Shown here piece by piece: positions 9,801 through 18,813 of a stretch of 64,000 nucleotides of DNA. The notes beneath the pieces were generated by a model. It was given only the letters and a program-made list of their open reading frames with translations, was not told the origin of the DNA and did no database searches. The translations under genes and the position numbers were made by a program. Source of the stretch: Chitinophaga ginsengisegetis (lineage in GTDB: Bacteria > Bacteroidota > Bacteroidia > Chitinophagales > Chitinophagaceae); assembly GCF_900168065.1 (NCBI RefSeq), contig NZ_FUZZ01000005.1:558001-622000 (forward strand). The letters run 5' to 3'. How positions within the stretch are numbered: position 1 is the first letter of the stretch; the number at the start of each line of letters is the position of its first letter.

Positions 9801-9827
9801 TTCATCCTGCGGAAAACGCAGGATGAA
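9801..9827 (+). other. Perfect 11-bp stem hairpin between terD and VWA genes
   Basis: TTCATCCTGCG at 9801-9811 pairs perfectly with CGCAGGATGAA at 9817-9827 around the loop GAAAA. No T-run follows, so it is not a standard terminator. It may be an RNA processing or stability element, or a partial terminator that sets different levels of TerD and VWA proteins. Confidence 0.6.
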
Positions 9828-9875
9828 ATGTTACCCATTTTCAACATGCCAACACTGGTATTAAATTAATGCAGT

Positions 9876-10514
9876 ATGAGAAGATTACCCGTGTATCTTT
9901 TGTTAGATACTTCCGGTTCTATGAATGGAGAACCTATTGAGGCTGTAAAAAATGGTGTACAGATAATGATTAACTCATTACGCCAAAACCCACAGGCCAT
10001 TGAAACCGCCTTTATCAGCATCATCACTTTCGATAGTTCCGCAAGGCAGGTAGTACCCCTTACCGATCTTGCGTCTTTCCAGATGGTGGATATAAAAGCC
10101 ACCGGCACTACCGCACTGGGAGAAGCCCTGCAGCTGGTAAGCAACTGCATCGATCATGAAGTGGCCAAAACCACTACGGAAAAGAAAGGCGACTGGAAAC
10201 CACTCGTGTTCATTATGACGGACGGCATTCCTACCGATAGCTGGCAAAGCGGACTGGCAGCATTTAAACAACGCAAAGTAGCTTATACAATCGCTTGTGC
10301 CGCCGGCTCCGGTGCCGATACCGCTATCCTGAAACAAATAACGGATAATGTACTCAGCCTGGATACTGCCGACAGTCAGAGCATCGCCCGCTTCTTTGCA
10401 TGGGTAACCGCTTCTATCGGCGTCACCTCCACAAAAGTGGAAGATGCCGGCAAAGAATTAATAGGCTTAAACGAACTGCCGCCACCACCGGCAGAACTGA
10501 ATATCGTGGTGTAA
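9876..10514 (+). CDS. VWA-domain protein of the ter island (TerY-like, no zinc ribbon), copy 1
   Basis: 212 residues, essentially one von Willebrand factor A domain starting at residue 1. The metal-ion-dependent adhesion site is intact: LLDTSGSMNG (DxSxS) near residue 8, a Thr in ATGTTALGEAL and an Asp in FIMTDGIPTD. There is no signal peptide, so it is cytoplasmic. Pro-rich end PPPPAELNIVV. It lies 17 bp before a paralogue of the same size. Proteins of this kind accompany TerD and the TerY phosphatase/kinase set and are thought to be metal-dependent scaffolds. Confidence 0.9.
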   Translation: MRRLPVYLLLDTSGSMNGEPIEAVKNGVQIMINSLRQNPQAIETAFISIITFDSSARQVVPLTDLASFQMVDIKATGTTALGEALQLVSNCIDHEVAKTTTEKKGDWKPLVFIMTDGIPTDSWQSGLAAFKQRKVAYTIACAAGSGADTAILKQITDNVLSLDTADSQSIARFFAWVTASIGVTSTKVEDAGKELIGLNELPPPPAELNIVV

Positions 10515-10531
10515 GAAATTAAAATACTGAT

Positions 10532-11167
10532 ATGCGACGATTACCGGTTTTTTTCTTATTGGATACCTCCGGATCTATGTACGGTGAACCCATACAGGCG
10601 CTCAACAACGCCCTGAGCGGCATGGTAAACACTTTGCGGATGGACCCCCAGGCAATGGATTCCCTGTGGCTCAGCATCATCACTTTCGACCGGGAAGTAA
10701 AAGAACTGACACCACTGGTGGAACTGGCCAACTTCCAGCTGCCGGAAATTACCTGCCCCCAGAGCGGCCCCACGCACACCGGCTATGCACTGGAATTCCT
10801 CCATGCAAAAGTAAATAGCGAAGTACGCAAAGGTACCCCCACACAAAAAGGCGACTGGCGCCCGTTGTTATTTCTTTTTACCGATGGTAAACCCTCGGAT
10901 CTGCAGCTGTACCGCAAAATGATCCCGCTGATAAAGGAGCTGAACTTCGCCACCATCGTAGGTTGCGCGGCAGGCAAAGCAGCAGACAACGGCATGCTCA
11001 AAGAACTGACAGATACCGTGGTGCATCTCGATACCGCCGACAGCGCCACACTTAAACAATTTTTTAAGTGGGTATCCGACACCATAGAACAGGGAAACAA
11101 AAGCATGGGCACCACCGAGCAGGTAACACTGCCGCCGCCCCCCAATGAAGTGAATTTAGTCATCTGA
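10532..11167 (+). CDS. VWA-domain protein of the ter island, copy 2
   Basis: 211 residues, clearly a tandem duplicate of the preceding gene. It has the same start (MRRLPVFFLLDTSGSMYG), the same MIDAS residues, the FLFTDGKPSD motif and the same Pro-rich tail (PPPPNEVNLVI). It has no signal peptide or membrane segment. Spacing to the AIM24-like gene downstream is 11 bp, so it belongs to a tight operon. Two paralogues side by side suggest a hetero-oligomer, but that is inference. Confidence 0.9.
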   Translation: MRRLPVFFLLDTSGSMYGEPIQALNNALSGMVNTLRMDPQAMDSLWLSIITFDREVKELTPLVELANFQLPEITCPQSGPTHTGYALEFLHAKVNSEVRKGTPTQKGDWRPLLFLFTDGKPSDLQLYRKMIPLIKELNFATIVGCAAGKAADNGMLKELTDTVVHLDTADSATLKQFFKWVSDTIEQGNKSMGTTEQVTLPPPPNEVNLVI

Positions 11168-11178
11168 TAATAAAAAGA

Positions 11179-11808
11179 ATGAACGTAAAATTGATCGGAC
11201 ATGATTTTAAATGTCTGGAAGTAGAATTATCCCAACAGGAGAAATTCTTCTGTGAGAAAGGCGCACTGATCTATCATGAAGAAGGAATTACTTCAAAGGT
11301 CAACGTATTCGATAAAGGCGTAGCCGGACTGATAAAAAGAAAACTCACCGGCGAAAGTATTTTCCAGGTAGAACTGTGCAATACCAATCTCAATCCGCGC
11401 AAACTGGTGGTAGCCGGTAAAGTAGGGCTGCTGCCCATTAATCTCAAGCAAGTCACCACCGGCATTGTTTGTAAAGCAGGCGCGTATGTAGCCTCCTCCG
11501 ACAAAATTGATATTGATGTAAAAATGAACCTCACCTCCCTCATTGGCGGCACGGGCCTCATCATGCAGAAAATAACAGGATTTTGTACTGTTTTTTTAGA
11601 TGTGATTGGCACACCCATTACGCTGGACCTCGCACCCGGACAAACCGTTTTTGTGGATGAAAAGAGTTTCATCTGCATGAATGCAGATATGGTAAACCGG
11701 ATGTCGTCACATTTCTCAGGAAATAATCTCCTGGGAGGAGAAGGATTAAGTATGTTGAAAATTACCGGTCCGGGTACAGTATATATCACTTCCGTAAATT
11801 TTGGATAA
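11179..11808 (+). CDS. AIM24-family protein
   Basis: 209 residues built of many short beta strands with Gly turns, as in the AIM24/TIGR00266 double-stranded beta-helix family. Hallmarks are an early strand ending in EKGALIYHEEGI and the later segments GGTGLIMQKITG and LAPGQTVFVDEKSFI. The function of bacterial members is unknown. It sits between a VWA gene (11 bp away) and the TerY-like gene, whose start codon overlaps its stop (TAATG), so it is translationally coupled to the signalling part of the ter operon. Confidence 0.8.
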   Translation: MNVKLIGHDFKCLEVELSQQEKFFCEKGALIYHEEGITSKVNVFDKGVAGLIKRKLTGESIFQVELCNTNLNPRKLVVAGKVGLLPINLKQVTTGIVCKAGAYVASSDKIDIDVKMNLTSLIGGTGLIMQKITGFCTVFLDVIGTPITLDLAPGQTVFVDEKSFICMNADMVNRMSSHFSGNNLLGGEGLSMLKITGPGTVYITSVNFG

Positions 11809-12863
11809 TGAGAAGACTTCCTGTTTATTTCCTGATAGACGTCTCCGAATCAATGGTAGGAGAACCCATTCAACAGGTGGAAGAAGGCCTGGGACAAATC
11901 ATCCAGGCGCTGAAAACAGATCCCTACGCCATAGAAACAGCGTGGATCTCTATTATTGTTTTCGCTGGCCAGGCAAAAACACTGGTACCCCTGCAGGAAA
12001 TCATCAACTTTTATCCGCCACGTTTTCCCATCGGCGGCGGTACCTCTTTAAGCAGGGGACTGGGACACCTCATGTACGAACTGAGAAAAAACCAGGTGAA
12101 AACCACCTATGATATGAAAGGCGACTGGAAACCCATCATCTTTCTTTTCACAGATGGCGTACCTACCGACGATACCACTGCAGCGATCACGGAATGGAAA
12201 CAGAACTGGCAACGCACCGCCAATATGGTGGCCGTTTCCTTTGGTAACGAAGCAGATACCAACGTGCTGAAAGAACTGACAGAAAACGTGGTGCATTTTA
12301 AAAACAGCTCTCCTGCGGCGTACAAACAGTTCTTCAAATGGATCACCGACTCAATCAAAACCAGCAGCGAAAGCGTAGAGAAAAACGCTTCCGGATTTGA
12401 ACTGTCGAAAATACATGACACTGATACATTGTCGAAAATAGATCTCTCCAAACCATTGCCTCCCGCCAGTTATACCGACAGCAACTTCGTGGTAATGGTA
12501 GGGAAGTGCCAGCACATGCAACGCGACTATCTCATGAAATACCGCCGCGCAGAACAGGACGCAGAAATATACGGTTTGAACCTGAACCGGCTGTATTACC
12601 GGCTGGTAGGGGCGTTCCAGGTAGATAAAACCTATCACGAACTGTCCGATAGCAACGCCAAACCAACCAGCATCAACAGTGAAGAACTGATCGGCAATCC
12701 CACCTGCCCCTGCTGCGGCAACCAGTGGGGATTTGCACTCTGCTCCTGTGGCCAGATCCATTGCATCGGCGAAGAAAAGCTCAGTACCTGCCCCACCTGC
12801 GGCAACACCGCAGCCTACGGCGCCAGCGAAGGCGGTTTCGATGTAAACCGGGCACAAGGCTAA
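11808..12863 (+). CDS. TerY-like VWA protein with C-terminal zinc ribbon
   Basis: 351 residues. The N-terminal VWA domain (about 1-185) carries the MIDAS motif LIDVSESMVG and FLFTDGVPTD. A linker follows, then a C-terminal domain (about 225-351) with paired Cys knuckles (TCPCCGNQWG, CSCG, TCPTCGN) and an embedded His that should bind zinc. This is the TerY architecture. Together with the next two genes (PP2C phosphatase and kinase) it forms the TerY-P triad described for Ter systems, thought to run a phosphorylation-based stress response. The start overlaps the AIM24 stop. Confidence 0.9.
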   Translation: MRRLPVYFLIDVSESMVGEPIQQVEEGLGQIIQALKTDPYAIETAWISIIVFAGQAKTLVPLQEIINFYPPRFPIGGGTSLSRGLGHLMYELRKNQVKTTYDMKGDWKPIIFLFTDGVPTDDTTAAITEWKQNWQRTANMVAVSFGNEADTNVLKELTENVVHFKNSSPAAYKQFFKWITDSIKTSSESVEKNASGFELSKIHDTDTLSKIDLSKPLPPASYTDSNFVVMVGKCQHMQRDYLMKYRRAEQDAEIYGLNLNRLYYRLVGAFQVDKTYHELSDSNAKPTSINSEELIGNPTCPCCGNQWGFALCSCGQIHCIGEEKLSTCPTCGNTAAYGASEGGFDVNRAQG

Positions 12864-12879
12864 CCGACAAAAGATCAAC

Positions 12880-14283
12880 ATGGACAAATCCTTTATCCAG
12901 GAATTATTTAAAGCAAATAATATTACGGTTGGCACTAACCGGCAGCACCTGTTCGACGCATTTGTAAACGAAGAGAAAAACAGGCTGGCAGTGAAGCTGA
13001 TCATGGAAAATAAAAAGCTACTAATGGATACCTGGCAGTTTAAAAACCGGTTAGCAGACATTCAGCAACAACCCGTCAGCATCCCGAATGCCACTGCCGG
13101 AAAGCCTTACGAGGTGAAACTGGACTTCGCGCAGCTGAACTGGAACGACTTTTCTTATTTCCATATCGAAGGGCTCGAGGAATCCGGTCTGCAATACGAC
13201 CCGGAAACAAAGGTGATCCGCGGTACACCCGTTAAAAGCGGCGACTTTAAACTCACGCTGAAATACCGCATCAACGGGGAAGACGAAGCCTCCGCACCAA
13301 ACGAAAAAAAGGTGCCGCTGGTGATCAACCCCAATCCAAAGTCGCTCTGGAAAAATATGGAGAGCGATAAAAACGATCCTTACTGGAAAGAAGACAATGT
13401 AGCCATATATGCCCCGCTGGGCGACCGGCATCTGCTGGCAGCCTCCAAAAGGGGCCGCTCACACGCCAATACCGGCGGCTTCCGGGAAGATGATTTTGCC
13501 TTTAAACACTTCACCGACACCGGCTGGAGTGTATTGGTCGTTTCAGACGGCGCCGGCAGCGCGCGGCTGTCGCGCGCAGGGTCCAGGATCGCATGCAACG
13601 GCATCGTGGAATACTTTGAACAGCACTTCACGCCTGAACTGAGAAGCACATTTGATGCGCTGATCGCCACACACACTGCCGCCCCAGGCGATAAAACACA
13701 AAAAGAACTCACCCGCTTTGTATACGATAACCTCGGCAAAGCAGCGTTCACCATACATAAAAAGCTGGAAGAATTTGCTGCAACCGCTGCCGCACCAGTG
13801 AAAGATCTTCATTCCACACTTATATTTGTACTTTTAAAAAAGTACGAATCAGGCTATGTGATCATGAGCTTTGGCGTAGGCGACTGCCCCATTGCTTTGA
13901 TAAATAAGGACTTTTCAGATATTGCGTTGCTGAACCGCCTGGATGTAGGGGAATTTAGCGGGGGAACCCGGTTTATTACCATGCAGGAAATCTTTAAAAG
14001 TGATACATTTGCAACCCGCTTCGGGTTCAGGCTGGTGCCGGATTTTTCGTACCTCATGCTGATGACAGACGGTATTTATGACCCCAAGTTTGAAGTAGAA
14101 GCCAACCTGGAGAAGCTGACAGAGTGGAAAGCACTGCTGGAAGACCTCGGCGGAAAGAACGATGACAACGTAAAAGTAGACCTGGCCAGCCATACAACGG
14201 AAACCGCCAACCAGCTATCTGCCTGGATGGACTTCTGGAGCCCCGGGAATCATGACGACAGAACTTTAATGATCATCAGTTAA
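12880..14283 (+). CDS. PP2C-family protein phosphatase with N-terminal Ig-like domain (TerY-P triad)
   Basis: 467 residues. Residues about 60-145 look like an Ig/cadherin-like (He_PIG) module (IRGTPVKSGDFKLTLKY). The PP2C catalytic domain covers about 185-467 and contains the metal-binding motifs FREDDFAF, VVSDGAGSARLS, FGVGDCPIAL, LMTDGIYD and a final HDDRTLMII. All expected Asp residues are present, so it should be an active Ser/Thr phosphatase, presumably opposing the kinase encoded 13 bp downstream. No membrane segment is seen. Confidence 0.88.
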   Translation: MDKSFIQELFKANNITVGTNRQHLFDAFVNEEKNRLAVKLIMENKKLLMDTWQFKNRLADIQQQPVSIPNATAGKPYEVKLDFAQLNWNDFSYFHIEGLEESGLQYDPETKVIRGTPVKSGDFKLTLKYRINGEDEASAPNEKKVPLVINPNPKSLWKNMESDKNDPYWKEDNVAIYAPLGDRHLLAASKRGRSHANTGGFREDDFAFKHFTDTGWSVLVVSDGAGSARLSRAGSRIACNGIVEYFEQHFTPELRSTFDALIATHTAAPGDKTQKELTRFVYDNLGKAAFTIHKKLEEFAATAAAPVKDLHSTLIFVLLKKYESGYVIMSFGVGDCPIALINKDFSDIALLNRLDVGEFSGGTRFITMQEIFKSDTFATRFGFRLVPDFSYLMLMTDGIYDPKFEVEANLEKLTEWKALLEDLGGKNDDNVKVDLASHTTETANQLSAWMDFWSPGNHDDRTLMIIS

Positions 14284-14296
14284 GTATGCGGACTAT

Positions 14297-15805
14297 ATGA
14301 GTACAAAAACGGTGAATTCCGTCATCAATGCAGGAAAAAGTTATCAGTACGTTGATAATGGAGAACCTATGCGTGGCGGTATGAAGGACGTTTACTTCAG
14401 CCCGGATAAATCATACGTGGTGGCATTTTATCGTGATGCGCAGGACTACGCTTCGAAAGAACGGTTACGGAAAATTGTAACGGATTACTATAACAGCTTC
14501 TTTAACCGCGAAGGCGGCGACTACTACCGGGCTCTTTATTGCTGGCCCACAGATATGGTGGAAGCGGATAAAAAGGTGGGACTCGTAGTACCGTGTTATC
14601 ATGCTAACTTTTTTTTCAAGAAGGGATACGCCTCAAACGACCTGATTAAAGGAAAGGAAAAAGAAGGGAAATGGTTTGCTTCACCCAAATTCAGGAATAA
14701 ACAGTTTACCCTGCGCCTGGATGAAGCCGAACTGGGCAACTGGTTAAGCTATTTCCAGATTGGTGTAAATATTTCAAGAGGCGTGAAACGCCTCCACGCC
14801 GCCGGACTCGCACATTCCGACCTGTCGTATAAAAATGTGCTGGTAGACCCGGTAAGTAAATCGGCTACCATCATTGATATTGATGGCCTCGTGGTACCGG
14901 GCCTGTTTCCACCCGATGTAATTGGCACCGCCGATTTCATTGCACCGGAAGTACTGGCCACCAAACACCTGGACCTGAAAGATCCGGGCAGGAAACTGCC
15001 TAATCGCCTTACCGACCTGCACGCACTGGCGGTAATGATCTACATGTATCTTTTATACCGTCATCCCTTGAAAGGAGGGAAGATCCACGATCTCGACGCA
15101 GAAAAAGACGACCTGCTGGCAATGGGAGAGAAGGCGCTGTTTATTGAACATCCGCAGGATACTTCCAACCGGCCAAAACTGAATCACGTTAATCCGAAGG
15201 AATTGCCCTGGGCAGATGTAAATAAGCTGCCATACACCATTACAGGGCCTTACCTGAAGGAGCTGTTCTACCAGGCGTTTGTAACCGGTTTGCACCAGCC
15301 AACCGAACGTCCGCCGGCAGAAATGTGGGAACAGGCGTTGTTAAAAACAACAGACCTCATGCAGCCCTGCAGCAATGCGGCCTGTGAACAGAAATGGTAT
15401 GTTTTTGATAATACCCATTCTCCCAAATGCCCCTTCTGCGGCACGCCGCATAAAGGTACCCTGCCCGTGCTGGACCTCTATTACGAGTTTAAGCCAACGG
15501 TATGGAAACCGGAAAACCACCGGCTGATGGTGTATAATAATCAATACCTGTTCCAGTGGCACGTAAACAGGAATACCATCCGCAATGAAAGAATCACCGC
15601 CGCGCAAAAAGTGCCGGTCGGGTATTTTGTATTTCACCAGGGAAAATGGGTGTTGGTAAACCAGCAGCTCACTTCTTTAAAAGATCTTACGGAAGACAAA
15701 GAAATTCCCATCGGCGCCATGGTGGAATTAACGGATGGAAAAAGACTGCTGCTGTCGAGGGAAGAGGGTGGAAGAGTAGTGATCATAACAATTGCCAACA
15801 AGTAG
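14297..15805 (+). CDS. Protein kinase with C-terminal zinc ribbon (TerY-P triad)
   Basis: 502 residues. The kinase-like domain covers about 15-330. The catalytic loop reads AHSDLSYKNVL (HxDLxxxN), and the magnesium-binding motif is IIDIDGL, so the usual DFG is replaced by DID. A zinc ribbon with two Cys pairs (CSNAAC and CPFCG) lies near residues 357-385, and a beta-rich tail follows. This is the kinase member of the TerY-P triad next to the PP2C and TerY genes. Likely substrates are the VWA or TerD proteins, by inference only. Confidence 0.85.
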   Translation: MSTKTVNSVINAGKSYQYVDNGEPMRGGMKDVYFSPDKSYVVAFYRDAQDYASKERLRKIVTDYYNSFFNREGGDYYRALYCWPTDMVEADKKVGLVVPCYHANFFFKKGYASNDLIKGKEKEGKWFASPKFRNKQFTLRLDEAELGNWLSYFQIGVNISRGVKRLHAAGLAHSDLSYKNVLVDPVSKSATIIDIDGLVVPGLFPPDVIGTADFIAPEVLATKHLDLKDPGRKLPNRLTDLHALAVMIYMYLLYRHPLKGGKIHDLDAEKDDLLAMGEKALFIEHPQDTSNRPKLNHVNPKELPWADVNKLPYTITGPYLKELFYQAFVTGLHQPTERPPAEMWEQALLKTTDLMQPCSNAACEQKWYVFDNTHSPKCPFCGTPHKGTLPVLDLYYEFKPTVWKPENHRLMVYNNQYLFQWHVNRNTIRNERITAAQKVPVGYFVFHQGKWVLVNQQLTSLKDLTEDKEIPIGAMVELTDGKRLLLSREEGGRVVIITIANK

Positions 15806-15831
15806 AAACCTATATAAAAAAATAAACTGAA

Positions 15832-16620
15832 ATGAATGAATTAATCCAACAAATTATTGACAACCCAATACCTTCGGCGATCATTGTCGGGAACCTGGTT
15901 ATCATTGAAAGCTTACTGTCGGTAGATAACGCCGCCGTACTGGCTACAATGGTAATGGACCTGCCCGAAAAACAACGCGACCGCGCCCTTAAATACGGGA
16001 TCTTCGGCGCTTACCTGTTCCGTGGTCTGGCTATGCTGTTTGCGTCTTTCCTGATCAAGATCTGGTGGCTGAAACCATTGGGCGGTTTATATCTCCTGTA
16101 CCTGGTATTCAGTTGGTGGAAAAATAAGAAAACAGAAGGAGAGAAAGAAGAAGAGAGCATCGACAAAGGCCAGAACTGGCTATACAAGGCCACCGTGGGG
16201 GCTATCGGGCCTTTCTGGGCTACAGTGGCACTGGTGGAGCTGATGGATATGGCCTTCTCTATAGATAATATTTTTGCTGCGGTAGCTTTTACCGATAATA
16301 TATTACTGGTGTGTTTGGGCGTGTTTATCGGTATACTCGCCATGCGTTTTGTGGCGCAGGCTTTCGTGAAACTGATGACGAAGTTTACCTTCCTGGAATC
16401 AGCAGCGTATATCGTTATTGCTATTCTCGGTATTAAACTGACCTTGTCTATTTACGAACACTTCTTCCCGGAATCGCCTATCACGCATTTCCTGGAAAGT
16501 TCACAGGCAGATATCATTACGTCGATCATCACCGTAGGCGTGTTTATTGTTCCGATCATTACTTCGGCGCTGTTAAACTTCCCTAAAAGGACCCCTGCTG
16601 CAGAGTTGGAGAAAAAATGA
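15832..16620 (+). CDS. terC: TerC-family integral membrane protein
   Basis: 262 residues with about seven hydrophobic segments. The two family motifs with membrane-buried Asp are present: ESLLSVDNAAVLA in helix 1 and MAFSIDNIFAAVAF in the middle. A charged loop (residues about 100-115, KKTEGEKEEESIDKG) separates the halves. TerC proteins of this type are linked to metal (manganese) handling and membrane-associated stress responses. It is the last gene of the plus arm, 26 bp after the kinase, with a terminator directly behind. Confidence 0.93.
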   Translation: MNELIQQIIDNPIPSAIIVGNLVIIESLLSVDNAAVLATMVMDLPEKQRDRALKYGIFGAYLFRGLAMLFASFLIKIWWLKPLGGLYLLYLVFSWWKNKKTEGEKEEESIDKGQNWLYKATVGAIGPFWATVALVELMDMAFSIDNIFAAVAFTDNILLVCLGVFIGILAMRFVAQAFVKLMTKFTFLESAAYIVIAILGIKLTLSIYEHFFPESPITHFLESSQADIITSIITVGVFIVPIITSALLNFPKRTPAAELEKK

Positions 16621-16660
16621 TGCCGGTCACAAACCGGATCAACTTAATAAAGGTTTCTAT

Positions 16661-16689
16661 GGCGCCAGTCTCCGGACTGGTGCCTTTTT
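16661..16689 (+). terminator. Terminator between the two convergent ter arms
   Basis: GGCGCCAGTC (16661-16670) pairs with GACTGGTGCC (16675-16684) around a TCCG loop and is followed by TTTTTA. It ends the terC transcript just before the stop codon of the convergent unknown gene. Confidence 0.85.
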
Positions 16690-16691
16690 AT

Positions 16692-17654
16692 TTAAATGAC
16701 ATTGGTATTCAGCATCGTTTTGAGGATGTTGGTCTGTACGTCAAAGCGACCAATATGCTGGAGGAAATCAACATCGGAAATCTTCTCATAATATTCCTTC
16801 AGCAACGCCTGCACATTGTCCGGGATCACCGTTTTCAGTACATTGGCGCGGCTCATCAGGTTATCATTCTTATCCGTTAGTTCCTGTACGATCCTTGTTT
16901 TTTTAGAGAGGGTATTGGACCAGTCGACATCCGTAATTTTTGAAAGATCGCAGAACAGGAATAAATTTTTTGCGGGGAAGAAGAGAAAGTAACGGTCCAT
17001 ATTAAGGAAGCGGTACACTTCCAGGATGAGGTTACCGGCACTGAGCCCGCAAAAGAACTCGGTTTTAAAATCCATTTTGCACAACAATCCCATCAGCTTG
17101 CGTTGTATGATGGCGGAGTTATTCCGGTACACGTCTGCCGGGTTGAATTTAATCAGCTCGTTGAGCGCTTCGGTAGAAATATCGAAATAAAAATCCTGGG
17201 AGAAGCGGGCGCTGAAAGCATTGATATTTTTGGAAAAGGGGTAGTCTTCGGAGTTGTCAGACAGCACCTGGTACAGCTTCCGCAAAGATAAATTGATCTT
17301 CAGGGATTGCTTCTGTTTATCCAGCTGGTAATTTTTCTCTGAAAAAACGGAGTCGTTTATATTTTCGATCAGGTCTTTGTTGATCTGGATTTCATCATAC
17401 AAAATACTCACGTTCCTTTCGTTGCTGGCTTTTATTTTCCGCAGGAGCTCGATCACTGTGGTGGTGTATTGCAGATGGAAGAGTTCCAGCTTATTGATAT
17501 CGAGTTCTGGATTGGTTTCAAATAATTTATGGACAACCTGGCTTCGGAGATAGATCTTGTATATTATCTCTTCTTCAAAAAAAGTGGACAGCAATTGTAA
17601 TTTGCTGATAGTTTTATTTGAGTCATTTAATATGATTGCCAGGTTATCCTCCAT
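16692..17654 (-). CDS. Unknown ter-island protein, partner of the TelA-like gene
   Basis: 320 residues, not recognised. It is mostly alpha-helical and rich in Lys, Asn, Leu and Ile, with no signal peptide, no membrane helix and no obvious catalytic motif. The N-terminal 130 residues look like helical bundles (for example LLRKIKASNERNVSILYDEI). The second half contains two hydrophobic strands around FLFFPAKNLFLFCDLSK. It follows the TelA-like gene by 13 bp in the minus arm and is the last gene of that arm. Context says it works with TelA; it may be a structural partner. Confidence 0.75.
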   Translation of the reverse strand: MEDNLAIILNDSNKTISKLQLLSTFFEEEIIYKIYLRSQVVHKLFETNPELDINKLELFHLQYTTTVIELLRKIKASNERNVSILYDEIQINKDLIENINDSVFSEKNYQLDKQKQSLKINLSLRKLYQVLSDNSEDYPFSKNINAFSARFSQDFYFDISTEALNELIKFNPADVYRNNSAIIQRKLMGLLCKMDFKTEFFCGLSAGNLILEVYRFLNMDRYFLFFPAKNLFLFCDLSKITDVDWSNTLSKKTRIVQELTDKNDNLMSRANVLKTVIPDNVQALLKEYYEKISDVDFLQHIGRFDVQTNILKTMLNTNVI

Positions 17655-17667
17655 TACTTATCCTCCG

Positions 17668-18768
17668 TTAGCTAACGTTTGTTACATTTTTCTTCAGCTC
17701 TGTTTCCAGCGTCTGCAATTCACCATTCAGCACTTTCCGGCTTTCGGTGCCCTGTTCGTGGATCTTCTTCACTTCATGTAAAGTTTCAATCAGCGACTGG
17801 GTAGTTCTTTTCAATGTTTCAATGGATACTACCGTTTTCTCGTTCTCTTTCGCTACCTCAATACTGTTTTGTTTCAGCAGGTCGGCATTCTTCTGGAGAA
17901 TGGTATTGGTGGTATCGGAAATTTTCTTCTGCATTTCCACGTTGGCTTTCTGTCTTTGCAACGCCACCGCAATGGTGAGCTGGTTTTTCCAGACAGGGAT
18001 CGTGGTGGAAATGATTGATTGCGCCTTTTCCGCAATAGAAGTATTGTTATTTTGTACCAGCCTGATCTGGGCTAAAGACTGCAGCATAATAAAGCGTACA
18101 ATCTTCATGTCGGCCAGTCTTTTATCCAGGCGGGTAACGAAATCCCTCAAATCAGCGATCTCATAGTCGTTGTAATTGGCGGCATTCACTTCCATTTCAG
18201 CCAGCTTCTGGCTAAGCTCATTGTATTTCAGCTGACCTGAAATAATGAGATCTTCCATTTGCTTGATGTAAGATACGTTACTATCAAACATGGTTTGCAA
18301 AGAACTGTTGTCTTTCAGTGAATTGATACGGCCCGCTTTGATCTTGTTGGTGATCTTATCGATGTTGCTGATAACGGTATCGTATTTCTGGAAAAGCTTT
18401 TTGGCATCAAATACCAGCTTTTTCAGGAAGGGTATTTTGGAGATAAAACTCTGCAAAGCACCCTGGTTCAGCTCATCTACGTCGATATAATTCAGTTCAG
18501 TCAGCAGATCGTTGATCAATCCGCCTACTTCGCCGGAGTTATAGGTACGTACAGAAGTCAGGAACTCATTACTGTATTTTTCCATTGAATTCTGTACTTC
18601 TGTACCGTAATTCAGGATGGAATTTACATCGGTGATCACCAGTGTTTTACTTATTTCCCCGTATTTCTTGGCGTCGTCCGGCGTAATAACCGCCAGATCC
18701 ACATTTCCTTCTTTGTCGAGCCTCACCGCGGGAAGGGTTTGGTCGGTGATATTTGGGTTTGCTTCCAT
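17668..18768 (-). CDS. TelA-family toxic anion resistance protein
   Basis: 366 residues of almost continuous helix, with heptad patterns in the second half (about 200-366). The N-terminal region has the TelA pattern (VITPDDAKKYGEISK, then IPFLKKLVFDAKKLFQKYDTV) and the middle has the conserved LMQ-type stretch RFIMLQSLAQIRLVQNNNTS. TelA/KlaA-like proteins occur in ter and kil loci and confer resistance to toxic anions by an unknown mechanism; they are cytoplasmic or membrane-associated. It sits between TerD genes and the unknown gene. Confidence 0.9.
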   Translation of the reverse strand: MEANPNITDQTLPAVRLDKEGNVDLAVITPDDAKKYGEISKTLVITDVNSILNYGTEVQNSMEKYSNEFLTSVRTYNSGEVGGLINDLLTELNYIDVDELNQGALQSFISKIPFLKKLVFDAKKLFQKYDTVISNIDKITNKIKAGRINSLKDNSSLQTMFDSNVSYIKQMEDLIISGQLKYNELSQKLAEMEVNAANYNDYEIADLRDFVTRLDKRLADMKIVRFIMLQSLAQIRLVQNNNTSIAEKAQSIISTTIPVWKNQLTIAVALQRQKANVEMQKKISDTTNTILQKNADLLKQNSIEVAKENEKTVVSIETLKRTTQSLIETLHEVKKIHEQGTESRKVLNGELQTLETELKKNVTNVS

Positions 18769-18813
18769 AAGGTATCTGATTATAAATTGATATTATCTTA
18801 TCAAAAGTAAATC

